A DNA stretch of 64,000 nt from NCBI RefSeq assembly GCF_002902945.1, contig NZ_CP026103.1, positions 1,488,001 to 1,552,000 of the forward strand. The letters are read 5' to 3'. Of the stretch, positions 34,699-43,454 are shown one piece after another. The notes beneath the pieces were generated by a model that saw only the letters and a program-made list of their open reading frames with translations, made no database searches and was not told the origin of the DNA. Both the position numbers and the translations under genes were made by a program. Numbering within the stretch: position 1 is the first letter of the stretch; every line of letters starts with the position of its first letter. Source of the stretch: Paraburkholderia caribensis (GTDB lineage Bacteria; Pseudomonadota; Gammaproteobacteria; Burkholderiales; Burkholderiaceae).

Positions 34699-35646
34699 AT
34701 GACGACGAACAGCTTTCCCCCTTTGCGCGCGCTGCAGGTATTCGAAGCGGTAGGCCGGTGCGGCGGCGTGACGGAAGCGGCGAAGCGGCTTGGCATCTCC
34801 CCCGGTGCAGTGAGCCAGCAGATCAAGCTGCTCGAAGATACGCTCGGCCTGCATCTCACACAAAAGGACGGCAAGCGGCTGAGCCTGACGTCGATCGGGC
34901 GCCAGTATCACGAGAGCTGCGCGGCCGCGTTCGAAAGCCTGCGTGTCGCGCATGCGGAGATAGAACGTGCGAAGAACACGCGCAATCTCAGCGTCAGCGC
35001 ACTGCCCTCGCTGCTGTCGAAATGGCTCGCACCGCGCATGCTCGAATGGCAGCGCCGGCATGCCGATCTCAGCGTGTATCTCGACGGCACGCACACGGAA
35101 CCGTCGCCCGATGGTTACGACATCGACTTTCGTATCAGCTACGGCGAGCGCATCGCGGATGTCGAGAATTCCGTCGAACTGTTCCGCGATTACGTGGTGC
35201 CCGTTTGCAGTCCGCAACTGCTCCCAGCGGACGCACCGCTCGTTGCGCCCGCCGAGATTCTCGGCTATCCGTTGATATCGGTCGACTGGCGGCCGAAGTT
35301 CGCATCGCCGCCTTCGTGGCGCGAATGGCTCGTGGCCAATGATGTCGATTGCAGTGAACTGAACGAGAACCGTCAGGTGTTTTCGCTATCGAGCGTCGCG
35401 ATTCAAGCGGCTATCGACGGCTATGGCTTTGTGCTCGCCCAAAGCTCGATGGTCTGCGACGATCTCGCCGCAGGCCGTCTGGTGATGCCCTTCGCACTCG
35501 GATTGTCGCTGCCGTGGCCGTATTTCCTCACGTGGAAACCGAACGCTTTCGACAGGCCGTATTGCCGCAGCTTTCACCGCTGGCTCGTGACGCGCGGCAA
35601 GGAACAGCAGCAACTCAACGACAGCATGCTGAACGTGGTCGCGTGA
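34699..35646 (+). CDS. LysR-family transcriptional regulator (GcvA-like)
   Basis: 315 aa. HTH LRALQVFEAVGRCGGVTEAAKRLGISPGAVSQQIKLLE, the GcvA/TrpI type, then an effector domain. Starts 26 bases after the palindrome at 34658-34672, so it probably autoregulates and controls the divergent Rieske operon; the matching site at 37429 suggests it also controls the solute-binding-protein/PhyH genes. Confidence 0.93.
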   Translation: MTTNSFPPLRALQVFEAVGRCGGVTEAAKRLGISPGAVSQQIKLLEDTLGLHLTQKDGKRLSLTSIGRQYHESCAAAFESLRVAHAEIERAKNTRNLSVSALPSLLSKWLAPRMLEWQRRHADLSVYLDGTHTEPSPDGYDIDFRISYGERIADVENSVELFRDYVVPVCSPQLLPADAPLVAPAEILGYPLISVDWRPKFASPPSWREWLVANDVDCSELNENRQVFSLSSVAIQAAIDGYGFVLAQSSMVCDDLAAGRLVMPFALGLSLPWPYFLTWKPNAFDRPYCRSFHRWLVTRGKEQQQLNDSMLNVVA

Positions 35647-35662
35647 AGCCGGGAAGCGTGCG

Positions 35663-36505
35663 TCAGGTCGCGTTCGCGCGCCAGAGCACGGGAAAAAGCG
35701 GATGGTCCATCGGTGCACCGTCGGGCAATTGCGCATCGAGGCCGGGAAAATCAGGCGACGTGCGCCAGCGGCGCGGTGCATGACGAACGTCGTCGCCGAT
35801 GAAGCGGACCGAAAACGCGCGCCGCCGCGTGTTACCGCCTACACCGCCCGACGCATGCAAGGTCAGCATGTTGAAGCACACCAGGTCGCCCGGTTCGAGC
35901 GCCCAGCCAATGATCGGATAAGCGGCGCGATTGGCCTCGATATCCGGCAGATCGGCGAGCGTGCCTTCCGGAAACCACTTCGCCTGGTTGTCCATGAACG
36001 TGCGTGGCATGAGCCACGGGCCGAGATGCGAGCCGGCCACGAATTCGAGCGTCGATTCGCGCGAAACGGGATCGACGGGAATCCACATGCTGACGTTCTG
36101 CGATCCGCTGATGTTGTAGTACGGCTGGTCCTGATGCCAGGGCGTGCGCTGCCGCGTGTTCGGTTCTTTCACCAGCAGATGGTCGTGATAGAGCCGCACC
36201 GTTTCGCCGCCGATCAGTGCGCCCGCCGCCGCAGGAGCCGCCGACCCGTAAATGAAGCGGCGATACGCGTCATTGTCCTGCCAGTTGCAGAAGTCTTCGA
36301 AGAACCAGCCCGGATCGTCGGGACGGCTCGCGACCTTCGCGCGCGGACTCGGCTGCGCGATGTTGCGCTCGATCCCTTCGCGCAACAGCGCAATGTCGTC
36401 TTCCGTGAAGAGCTGGCGGATGCATACCGCGCCATCGCGGCGAAAGTCGGCGATCCGTTCCGGTGTCAGCGCACGTTCGATGCGTGCGTCGATGTCTTGC
36501 AGCAT
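35663..36505 (-). CDS. Phytanoyl-CoA dioxygenase family (Fe(II)/2-oxoglutarate) hydroxylase
   Basis: 280 aa. Iron ligands H124 and D126 (WHQDQPYY) and H217 (LTLHASGG), with arginines at 227-229 placed to bind 2-oxoglutarate. Bacterial PhyH proteins hydroxylate diverse small molecules, including ectoine and quaternary amines. It follows the solute-binding-protein gene by 30 bases in the same direction, so the two are likely cotranscribed under the 37429 palindrome. Confidence 0.9.
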   Translation of the reverse strand: MLQDIDARIERALTPERIADFRRDGAVCIRQLFTEDDIALLREGIERNIAQPSPRAKVASRPDDPGWFFEDFCNWQDNDAYRRFIYGSAAPAAAGALIGGETVRLYHDHLLVKEPNTRQRTPWHQDQPYYNISGSQNVSMWIPVDPVSRESTLEFVAGSHLGPWLMPRTFMDNQAKWFPEGTLADLPDIEANRAAYPIIGWALEPGDLVCFNMLTLHASGGVGGNTRRRAFSVRFIGDDVRHAPRRWRTSPDFPGLDAQLPDGAPMDHPLFPVLWRANAT

Positions 36506-36535
36506 GGTGTCTCCGTATAAGGCGCGTCTTCGATC

Positions 36536-37309
36536 TCAGCCGTTCAGGATATCGAAGTCGAAGTAGCGGCGTTCGATCTTCTGATACGTTCCGTCCTTGA
36601 TCATATCTGCAATGGCCTGATTGATCATCTCACGCAACTGGGGATCGTCTTTGCGCAAGCCGATCGCGGCGCCTTTGCCCAGCGTCTTCGCATCGTTCAC
36701 GGGCCCTCCGAGGAATGCATAGCCCTGACCTTGCGGCGTTTTCAGAAAACCCTCGCTGCCGGAAATCATGTCGGTCAAGGTCGCGTCGAGCCGCCCCGAG
36801 CGCAGATCGGTGTAGACGAGTTCCTGATTGGCGTAGGAAACGACATTGATGCCGGCGGGCGCCCAGTATGCTTTTGCGTACGCTTCCTGCGTCGAGCCTT
36901 GCGCAACCCCGATGTTCTTTCCCTTCAGCGATTGGACGGAAGGCTGCAAACCGGCGCCCGCGCGTCCAATCAGACTGCTGGGTGTGTTGAACAGCGGTGT
37001 CGAGAATGCCACTTGTGTTTCGCGTTTCGGCGTCACCGACATCGCCGACAAAATCGCGTCGAACTTGCGCCCCTGTAGTGCGGGAATGATGCCGTCGAAT
37101 GCCGTTTCGACCCATACGCATTTTGCGTGGAGGCGGCGGCAGATCTCATTGCCGAGATCGATTTCAAAGCCTACGAGCTTGCCGTCGGGCGCCTTCGACT
37201 CGAACGGCGCGTAAGTGGGATCGACCCCGAACTTCAACTCGGTCAGTTCCTTCGCGTGCACTGACAATGCTGCGAGCAATAGTGCGAGACAAACCAGCGG
37301 CTTTTTCAT
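36536..37309 (-). CDS. Polar-amino-acid-type solute-binding protein (orphan)
   Basis: About 257 aa from the ATG at 37309 (MKKPLVCLALLLAALSVHAK), with a GGGG ribosome site. Mature part is SBP family 3: LKFGVDPTYAPFESKAPDGKLVGFEIDLGNEICRRL, then FDAILSAMSVTPKRETQVAFS. Binds histidine, arginine, lysine, opine or similar ligands. No permease or ATPase lies beside it, so it either borrows another transporter or is a remnant of a larger set. Cotranscribed with the PhyH gene. Confidence 0.92.
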   Translation of the reverse strand: MKKPLVCLALLLAALSVHAKELTELKFGVDPTYAPFESKAPDGKLVGFEIDLGNEICRRLHAKCVWVETAFDGIIPALQGRKFDAILSAMSVTPKRETQVAFSTPLFNTPSSLIGRAGAGLQPSVQSLKGKNIGVAQGSTQEAYAKAYWAPAGINVVSYANQELVYTDLRSGRLDATLTDMISGSEGFLKTPQGQGYAFLGGPVNDAKTLGKGAAIGLRKDDPQLREMINQAIADMIKDGTYQKIERRYFDFDILNG

Positions 37310-37428
37310 GAGCATCCCCGTTCCAGACGGCAACCGTTGAAAAAACGGACGATCTCCTTGTCCGTCGATTACGGATCAGCATAGGAACTCAAAAAAACGA
37401 AGAATAGTGGCCCGTCGGTCGCGGATGA

Positions 37429-37443
37429 TTTAGATTTTCTAAA
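37429..37443. promoter_or_regulatory. LysR operator candidate, copy 2 (TTTAGA-N3-TCTAAA)
   Basis: TTTAGATTTTCTAAA, identical to the 34658-34672 site except for the first spacer base, 120 bases before the solute-binding protein start. Two exact 6-bp arms with the same spacing argue for one regulator. Confidence 0.65.
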
Positions 37444-37546
37444 GCTTTTCGGCAGCTTGCGCGATCGCATGTATCCCGTGCCTGCATACGTGCCCCAGTC
37501 GAGGCTCGCGACTCGTCTTGCAATCAACGACGTGTCCGTCAGCTCG

Positions 37547-37810
37547 CCGCCCAGGATCGGCGGTTCGATCATTCTTGCTGGATCGATTGCGGGCTCGACC
37601 GGGACGCAGGCGTTCAGCATTTATAGCGCGTCGAAGGCGGCCGTGCGCGCCCTTGCACGGAGCTGGGTGCTCGATCTCAAGGAACGCGGCATTCGCGTCA
37701 ACGTCGTGAGCCCCGGTTCGACCCGGACTGTGGGCCTCGCGGAACTGGGAGGCGATACGAAGGAAGGTCCGGACGGGTTGCTGTCGTACCTGTCGTCGAA
37801 GCCGCGCGGC
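37547..37810 (+). pseudogene. Short-chain dehydrogenase (SDR) remnant
   Basis: An internal-to-C-terminal piece of a classical SDR: GGSIILAGSIAGSTG, then the catalytic YSASKAA (Tyr-x3-Lys), RSWVLDLKERGIRVNVVSPGSTRT. The N-terminal Rossmann half with its glycine motif is missing, as is the end after LLSYLSSK where a normal protein reads VPLGR and continues about 45 residues. The open frame runs on as unrelated sequence into the MFS gene region. It is a decayed gene, cut on both sides. Confidence 0.8.
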
Positions 37811-37833
37811 GAACCCGTTTACGGGTTCGCCGC
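37806..37833. terminator. Strong 13-bp stem-loop after the MFS gene
   Basis: GCGGCGAACCCGT / ACGGGTTCGCCGC is a perfect 13-bp inverted repeat with almost no loop, 17 bases beyond the MFS stop and at the broken end of the SDR remnant. No T-run follows on either strand, so it may act as a bidirectional transcript end or be a repeat element. Confidence 0.55.
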
Positions 37834-37849
37834 AGCCATCCCGGCCAGG

Positions 37850-39163
37850 CTAGTGCCCGCCGGCGTCGATTTCGCTCAACTGCATGCCCTTCGTTTCGCG
37901 CACCGACCGCAGAATGACGATCGCCGCCAGCGCCGCGCCGATGGTGAAGACCGCGATGCCCAGCGCGATCGTCATACTCGCCGCCTTGACCGTCGACAGC
38001 ACGATGTACGGTGCAATCCCGCCGCCTACGACGCCGATGTTATAGAGGAAACCCACTCCCGACGCACGCACGTCGCGCGGCAGATTCTCCGTCAGTATCG
38101 TCCCCCAGATGCCCGACGATCCCACCAGGAAAAAGCCGCTCAGGAACGCAAAGCATTCGGCAAGCAGAAACTGGTTGACGCTATACACCAGCGCCACCAC
38201 GCACACCGCCCCCGCGCCTAGCATCGCACTGATGCCCGCTCGCCGCCCGAGCCGTTCCGCGATGAAACCGGACGCAAAAAAACCAAAGACCTGTCCGACC
38301 GCCGACGTCATCGTGAGCCAGGTGATCGTCAAAGGCTCGAATGAAAGCGACTTCAGATAGGTAGGAAAGAGCCCCTGAAACGGCCACGATCCGAAGCACA
38401 ACACGAGCATCAGCAACGCGAGATAGCCGACGCGGCGCGGATAGAGCCTGAACAGCACGACGGCGGGATTGTCGCGCAACGGCGTGCGCAGTTTCCTGCC
38501 GCTTGCCCTGAACGCCTGCGATTCCGGCACGCACAGCAGAATGAACACGCCGAGCAGGATCGCCGGGATAACGCCGACAAAGAACATGCCACGCCATCCG
38601 AAGTGCGGGTAGACGAGATCGTAGGCAATCGCCGCGCCGATCGCGCCCAGCCCCCAACCGGTATCGAGAATGCCGATGCCGATCGCCCTGTGCTTTTCGG
38701 GCCACGATTCGGCGACCATCGTCGCGCCGAGCGAGAAGCCCGGCGCCATGCCAAAGCCGAGCAGCAGACGGAACACGGCAAGCGATGCGAAACTCCACGA
38801 CACCCCCGTTAGCACGGCGCCCGCCGTGAACCATGCCAACGTGATCACCAATGGAATCTTGCGTCCGATACGGTCGCTCAGGCTGCCGAACATCAAGCCG
38901 CCTATCCAGCGCACGCCATACGTCGCAAACAGCAGCAGCGAGGCCGTGCTGAGCGGCACATCGAAATGCTTCGCGATGTCGTTCAGCACGAACGTGATCG
39001 CGAGAAAGTCGACCGCGTCCATCACCCACACGCCCCACGCGGCGATCAGAACACGCCATTGCGGCCAGGAAATGTCCCTGTACCAGGGCAACGCCTTCGT
39101 GGCCGAAACGTTCGCGGCTGCATCGGCGGCTTTCATCACGCCTCCTCCTGACCGGTTGTCCAT
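37850..39163 (-). CDS. MFS transporter (aromatic acid/sialate:H+ symporter-like)
   Basis: 437 aa from the ATG at 39163, which has GGAG upstream. Twelve helices; the loop motif GSLSDRIGRKIPLVI after helix 2 and the DAVDFLAITFVLNDIAKHF start of helix 1 (acidic D in TM1) mark the AAHS/ShiA-like importer group. It is the last gene of the leftward operon CoA-transferase, AroE-like, EthD-like, FAH, MFS, and probably imports the carboxylic acid that the enzymes break down. Confidence 0.9.
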   Translation of the reverse strand: MDNRSGGGVMKAADAAANVSATKALPWYRDISWPQWRVLIAAWGVWVMDAVDFLAITFVLNDIAKHFDVPLSTASLLLFATYGVRWIGGLMFGSLSDRIGRKIPLVITLAWFTAGAVLTGVSWSFASLAVFRLLLGFGMAPGFSLGATMVAESWPEKHRAIGIGILDTGWGLGAIGAAIAYDLVYPHFGWRGMFFVGVIPAILLGVFILLCVPESQAFRASGRKLRTPLRDNPAVVLFRLYPRRVGYLALLMLVLCFGSWPFQGLFPTYLKSLSFEPLTITWLTMTSAVGQVFGFFASGFIAERLGRRAGISAMLGAGAVCVVALVYSVNQFLLAECFAFLSGFFLVGSSGIWGTILTENLPRDVRASGVGFLYNIGVVGGGIAPYIVLSTVKAASMTIALGIAVFTIGAALAAIVILRSVRETKGMQLSEIDAGGH

Positions 39164-39246
39164 ACCGTGTCTCCTGTCTCTTGGATTGGATTGGATGCCG
39201 GGCCGGGTCATCCACACGAGGCGAATACCCGGCACCTGTCAGCGCG

Positions 39247-40107
39247 TCAAGCGAGCGCCGAATCTTCGAATGCGAGCACGGTCTGCTTCTGCGTGCCGAG
39301 CCCTTGCACACCGAGTTCCATCACGTCGCCCGGTTTGAGGAAACGCTCCGGCTTCATGCCGAGGCCAACGCCGGGCGGCGTGCCCGTCGTAATCACGTCG
39401 CCGGGTTGCAGCAACACATGTTGGCTGACGTACGACACGATCGTCGCAAGGCGGAAGATCATGTCCGATGTCGACGAGTCCTGGATGCGCTTGCCGTTGA
39501 GTTCGAGCCACAAGCCGAGATTCTGCACGTCGTCGATTTCGTCGGGCGTCACGAGCCACGGACCGAGCGGGCCGAAGGTCGGGAACATCTTGCCCTTGAC
39601 CCACTGCCCGCCATGTTCGAGTTGCATCTCGCGCTCCGACACGTCGTTGCAGACGCAATAGCCAGCCACGTAGTCGAGTGCCGTCTCTTCCGGCACATAC
39701 AGCGCGCGCCGTCCGATCACCAGCGCGATCTCCACTTCCCAATCGCACTTGGTCGAGCCGCGCGGCAGGATGACAGGATCGTTCGGGCCGGAGAGGCACG
39801 ACGGCGCCTTGTTGAAGATGATCGGCTCAGCGGGAATCGGCGCGTTGGTCTCGATAGCGTGTTGCACGTAGTTGAGCCCGATGGCGACGAAGTTGCCTGG
39901 CTGCGCGATGCACGAACCGAGGCGCGGTCTGCCTTCGACCACAGGCAGGCGAGCCAGGTCCACGCCGCGCAATGTTTCGATTCCCCCGTCCGCGAAGAAC
40001 GCGGGCGTGTAATCGGCGCATAGCGACGACGCATCGCGAATCGCGCCCTGTTCGTCGAGCAGTCCGGGTTTCTCGTGTCCTTCCGGTCCGTATCTGAGTA
40101 GCTTCAT
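39247..40107 (-). CDS. Fumarylacetoacetate hydrolase (FAH) family protein
   Basis: 286 aa from the ATG at 40107 (MKLLRYGPEGHEKPGLLDEQG). FAH C-terminal domain with the metal-site acidic set in CDWEVEIALVIGRRA, VCNDVSERE and TTGTPPGVG. Enzymes cleave C-C bonds of acylpyruvates, decarboxylate oxaloacetate, or hydrolyse 2,4-diketo acids. Position in the operon with an AroE-like dehydrogenase and a CoA-transferase suggests cleavage of a diketo-acid intermediate. 14 bases after the EthD-like gene. Confidence 0.9.
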   Translation of the reverse strand: MKLLRYGPEGHEKPGLLDEQGAIRDASSLCADYTPAFFADGGIETLRGVDLARLPVVEGRPRLGSCIAQPGNFVAIGLNYVQHAIETNAPIPAEPIIFNKAPSCLSGPNDPVILPRGSTKCDWEVEIALVIGRRALYVPEETALDYVAGYCVCNDVSEREMQLEHGGQWVKGKMFPTFGPLGPWLVTPDEIDDVQNLGLWLELNGKRIQDSSTSDMIFRLATIVSYVSQHVLLQPGDVITTGTPPGVGLGMKPERFLKPGDVMELGVQGLGTQKQTVLAFEDSALA

Positions 40108-40121
40108 CGTGTTTCCTGACA

Positions 40122-40787
40122 TCAGTGATTGAGTGTGGCGAGACGGCTGATCTCGAGCGTGAAAACGCCCGCGCCTGCCGCCGCTTCATCGCGTTGCGCC
40201 GTGTCGATGCCTGCCAGCAGACGGGCCAGTTGCCGGCGTGCCGCTTCGAGCGTCGAGGTTTCGACGAACAGCACGCGTGGCGGCACCACGTAGGCCCGTT
40301 CTCGCGCTTCGCGCGTGTCGAGATGGCTGGCCGCTTCGTCGGCGACGAACAGATGCGCGGCCAGCACGCACGTGTCGGCCGTGACGGCGGGCGCGTCGCC
40401 TTCGAACAGATGACGGGCGTCGAAGCCGGCTGGCAGCGGCAAGGTCAGCGCGTGACCGCCCGTGCTTGCGCCCGTCGTCTTCTCGACGACGCAGATCGAA
40501 CGCGCCGTATTACGGAACGCCCGCACGGTGCTTTGCGTCAGCGGCGTCGGATCGTTCAGCCGCGCCAGATACGCCGGGCTCGTCAGCACGGCGACGTCGT
40601 CGGCTTCGTACAGCGTCAGCCATTCCGTCACGCCGCTGCCGCGATAACGGCGGCCGCGCAGGAAACCCGGCAGCGCGAGACGCTCGGGTATGTGCTCCTT
40701 GTCGTGCCAACGGTAGAACGCGTCGCGCTCCGTCTCGATCACGTCGTTCCAGATCAGCACAGCGGCCTTGCCGAGCAGGGACATCAT
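40122..40787 (-). CDS. EthD/dimeric alpha-beta-barrel-like hypothetical protein
   Basis: 221 aa without signal peptide or membrane segments. The start KAAVLIWNDVIETERDAFYRWHDKEHIPERLALPGFLRGRRY resembles the EthD/DUF4286 ferredoxin-like fold, and a second related half seems to follow (CVLAAHLFVADEAASHL). Such proteins act as small isomerases, lactonases or oxygenases, or as accessory proteins. Its ATG overlaps the stop of the AroE-like gene by four bases (ATGA), so it is translationally coupled. No exact function can be given. Confidence 0.75.
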   Translation of the reverse strand: MMSLLGKAAVLIWNDVIETERDAFYRWHDKEHIPERLALPGFLRGRRYRGSGVTEWLTLYEADDVAVLTSPAYLARLNDPTPLTQSTVRAFRNTARSICVVEKTTGASTGGHALTLPLPAGFDARHLFEGDAPAVTADTCVLAAHLFVADEAASHLDTREARERAYVVPPRVLFVETSTLEAARRQLARLLAGIDTAQRDEAAAGAGVFTLEISRLATLNH

Positions 40788-41581
40788 CGGGCTCCTTTGT
40801 CGAAGAATGCGAGGATCGCGTCGACCTGGCCGCCGTGCATGTCCTGGCCCGTGACCACATGAGCGCCGCGTTCCCGCGCGAGGCCCACGAGCATAGTCGG
40901 CGTGGCGGGCGGTCTCAGCACGACGTCGCCCACCAGCGTTCCCGCGCCAATCGCGCCGGGATCGCCGGGCAAGCCGTCATCATCTTTCATCCCGACGACG
41001 GAAGCGTTGACGACAATGTCGTACTTCGCACCAGCACTGCCGACGCTCACATCGCAAGTGCGAAAATGTCCGGCCAACGCATCGCGCAAGGTCGTGGCCC
41101 GGTTCGCATCGGGATCGACGAGCGAAATCGCGTGGACGCCATGCGCCGCCAGTTCGGCGGCAATCGCGGCGCCCGCGCCGCCGCAGCCGAACAGCAATAC
41201 GCGCTTTGCCTCGACGGGCATGACTTTCTGGGCCGCGCTCACGAAGCCGACGCCGTCGAACATGTCGCCCGTCCAGCTTCCGTCAGGCTCGCGACGCAAC
41301 GCATTGATCGCGCCGACGATTTGCGCCCGTGTCGACAGACGGTCGGCGAACGCGAGCGCGACGGCCTTGTGCGGCGACGTGATCAGCAAGCCGTCGAGAT
41401 TGCCGAGCGACATCAGGCCGCGCATCGCTGTATCGAACGAATCACGGCTGGCTTGCGCCGCGAACATCACGGCAGGCATGTCGTGGCGCGCGAAGTGCGC
41501 CGTGTAGACCGATGGCGAGCGCACTTGCGCGACAGGGTCGCCAATGATCGCGTACAGCCGGGTGGCGCCGTCGATGTTCAT
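40784..41581 (-). CDS. Shikimate/quinate dehydrogenase-like oxidoreductase
   Basis: 265 aa. N-terminal substrate domain: IIGDPVAQVRSPSVYTAHF and LLITSPHKAVA with the catalytic lysine; FDGVGF holds the paired aspartate. NAD(P) domain: LLFGCGGAGAAIAAELA. The C-terminal TGQDMHGGQVDA is also conserved. It overlaps the CoA-transferase stop by ATGA. The operon setting is catabolic, so a shikimate- or quinate-like cyclic alcohol is a more likely substrate than the biosynthetic reaction. An upstream open frame to 42316 is antisense-free shadow of the CoA-transferase. Confidence 0.9.
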   Translation of the reverse strand: MNIDGATRLYAIIGDPVAQVRSPSVYTAHFARHDMPAVMFAAQASRDSFDTAMRGLMSLGNLDGLLITSPHKAVALAFADRLSTRAQIVGAINALRREPDGSWTGDMFDGVGFVSAAQKVMPVEAKRVLLFGCGGAGAAIAAELAAHGVHAISLVDPDANRATTLRDALAGHFRTCDVSVGSAGAKYDIVVNASVVGMKDDDGLPGDPGAIGAGTLVGDVVLRPPATPTMLVGLARERGAHVVTGQDMHGGQVDAILAFFDKGAR

Positions 41582-43188
41582 CGCTGTGCCTCCGCGAGCC
41601 ACTGTGCGATGCGCGCCGAACGGAAGCGGCGTTCGCGCGCCACCACTTCGTCGTGAATGCCGAGCCGCGCGGGTTGGAACAGGCGCGCGTCCATGGTCCT
41701 GAGATCCGGCGACACCTGCGGCCGAAACTCCATCTGCGCGAAGATGTCGCGTTCGACATCGACGCCCGGCGCCACTTCGATCAGTTCGAGCCCTCGCGCA
41801 CCGATCCGGAACACGGCGCGCTCGGTGACATACAGCGCGGTCTGTCCGCGCTCGCGCGCAAACGCTGCGTTGTAGCAAACCTGTTCGAGCTTGCGCACGA
41901 ATTTCTTGTGACGGCCTTCTTCGCGTATGACCGTCCGCCCCGCTTCCCATCCGATATCGAGACCGCCCGCCGTCAATGTGCCACTGAAGATCACGCACTT
42001 CGCGTTCTGGCTGATGTTGATGAAGCCACCCACGCCGATGATCTTGTCGCCGAAGCGGCTGATATTCACGTTGCCTTGCGCGTCGACTTCGGCAAACGAA
42101 AGGAACGCGAGATCGAGGCCGCCGCCGTCGTAGAAGTCGAACTGCGACGGCTGTTCGATCATCGCGGCGAAGTTCTGCGCGCCGCCCGAATCGCGGCCCG
42201 TAATCGGCGCGCCGCCTATCAGACCCTGTTCGTTGGTCAGGATCACCTTGTCGAGCAACCCCTCTTCGGCAGCAACCGTCGACAACCCCGTCGAAACACC
42301 CGCACCGAGATTGCACACGGCGCCCGGATACAGTTCGAGCGCGGCGCGCCGCACGATGACCTTGCGCGGCCCGAACGGCAACGGCTTGATTTCCGATAGC
42401 GGCACGCGCAATTCGCCCGCGTAGCTCGGGTCGTAATCCGTCGCATAGGTCTGCCGCTGGTCGGGCACGACGACCACGAAGTCGACGAGAATGCCGGGAA
42501 TCTTCACCTGCTTGGGCGGCAGTGTGTTGCGCGTCGCCATCCGTTTGACCTGAACGACCACGATGCCGCCTGCGCGGCGCGTCGCTTGCGCCATCGCCAG
42601 CATTTCGCCGAGCACGGCCTCCTGCTCCATCGTGATGTTGCCGTCTTCATCGGCCGTGGTGCCGCGCAGGAATGCGACGTCGATCGGCACAGGCTTGAAG
42701 CGCAGCCATTCTTCGCCGTCGAGTTCGATCAGTTCGACGAACTCCGCGGGCGTGCACGGGCTTTGCCGCGCGCCTTGCTGACGCGGATCGACGAAGGTGT
42801 GCAGTCCTGTTTTCGTGATCAGGCCAGGCCGGCCGCCTGCCATGTCGCGCATCAATTGCGACAGCACACCTTGCGGAAACGTGTAGGCCTCGATCTTGTC
42901 GGCGGCAGCAAGCGTGACGAGCCCGGGCGAATCGACCAGCGCGCTCGTGATCGCCCGACGCAGCAGCCCTTCATGCGCGAGGTGGCTCGCGCCCAGCGCC
43001 GCGCGATCGCCCACGCCGACCACGCTGATCGACGTCAGATTGCGCGGCGCGCCCGCGCTCATGAAGCGTGCCTCCACTGCCGCAAGCAAGGCTTCGGGCA
43101 CCGAATGCCCGCCGCCCGAGCCGCTGATGAGAACAGCGTCTTCGTCGCGCACCAGCGACGCCGCTTCGGTCGTTGAAATGATGTGCAT
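41578..43188 (-). CDS. Family I CoA-transferase (propionate/acetate CoA-transferase type)
   Basis: 536 aa, alpha and beta subunits fused, as in propionate CoA-transferase and the YdiF-like group. Moves CoA from an acyl-CoA onto a carboxylic acid. The catalytic glutamate is E320 in LTNEQGLIGG; GSGGGHSVPEALL and the LGAGVSTGLS glycine loop are also conserved. First gene of the operon; the promoter region it shares with the MaoC gene carries two LacI-type operators. It probably activates the imported acid as a CoA thioester. Confidence 0.92.
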   Translation of the reverse strand: MHIISTTEAASLVRDEDAVLISGSGGGHSVPEALLAAVEARFMSAGAPRNLTSISVVGVGDRAALGASHLAHEGLLRRAITSALVDSPGLVTLAAADKIEAYTFPQGVLSQLMRDMAGGRPGLITKTGLHTFVDPRQQGARQSPCTPAEFVELIELDGEEWLRFKPVPIDVAFLRGTTADEDGNITMEQEAVLGEMLAMAQATRRAGGIVVVQVKRMATRNTLPPKQVKIPGILVDFVVVVPDQRQTYATDYDPSYAGELRVPLSEIKPLPFGPRKVIVRRAALELYPGAVCNLGAGVSTGLSTVAAEEGLLDKVILTNEQGLIGGAPITGRDSGGAQNFAAMIEQPSQFDFYDGGGLDLAFLSFAEVDAQGNVNISRFGDKIIGVGGFINISQNAKCVIFSGTLTAGGLDIGWEAGRTVIREEGRHKKFVRKLEQVCYNAAFARERGQTALYVTERAVFRIGARGLELIEVAPGVDVERDIFAQMEFRPQVSPDLRTMDARLFQPARLGIHDEVVARERRFRSARIAQWLAEAQR

Positions 43189-43261
43189 GTTGCGTGTCCC
43201 GCTTGTTGAGTTGATCCGGCCGGCACGATGCGGACTGAAACCACGTCGCCGGCCAATTCAA

Positions 43262-43275
43262 TGTAACCGGTTGCA
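43262..43275. promoter_or_regulatory. LacI-type operator 1
   Basis: TGTAACCGGTTGCA, a 14-bp near-perfect palindrome centred on CG, 74 bases before the CoA-transferase start. It matches the general LacI/GalR operator form and the second copy at 43374-43387. Confidence 0.7.
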
Positions 43276-43373
43276 GAGATGGTGAAAAGCGGTTTCGATA
43301 ATCTCCAGGGAAAACCATTAAGCACGATATATGCGCCTAGTATTTGAAGTACATTAACCGAAACCGGCTTATT

Positions 43374-43387
43374 TGCAACCGGTTTCA
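43374..43387. promoter_or_regulatory. LacI-type operator 2
   Basis: TGCAACCGGTTTCA, same core AACCGGTT, 99 bases from the first site and 68 before the MaoC start. A weaker relative (GAAACCGGCTTA) sits just before it at 43360-43371. Confidence 0.7.
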
Positions 43388-43454
43388 CGAGAGGTCGAAA
43401 ACGTTGACGAAACGGCGTGAACGGCAAGACCGCCACTTTTCAGGAGCTTTGAGC

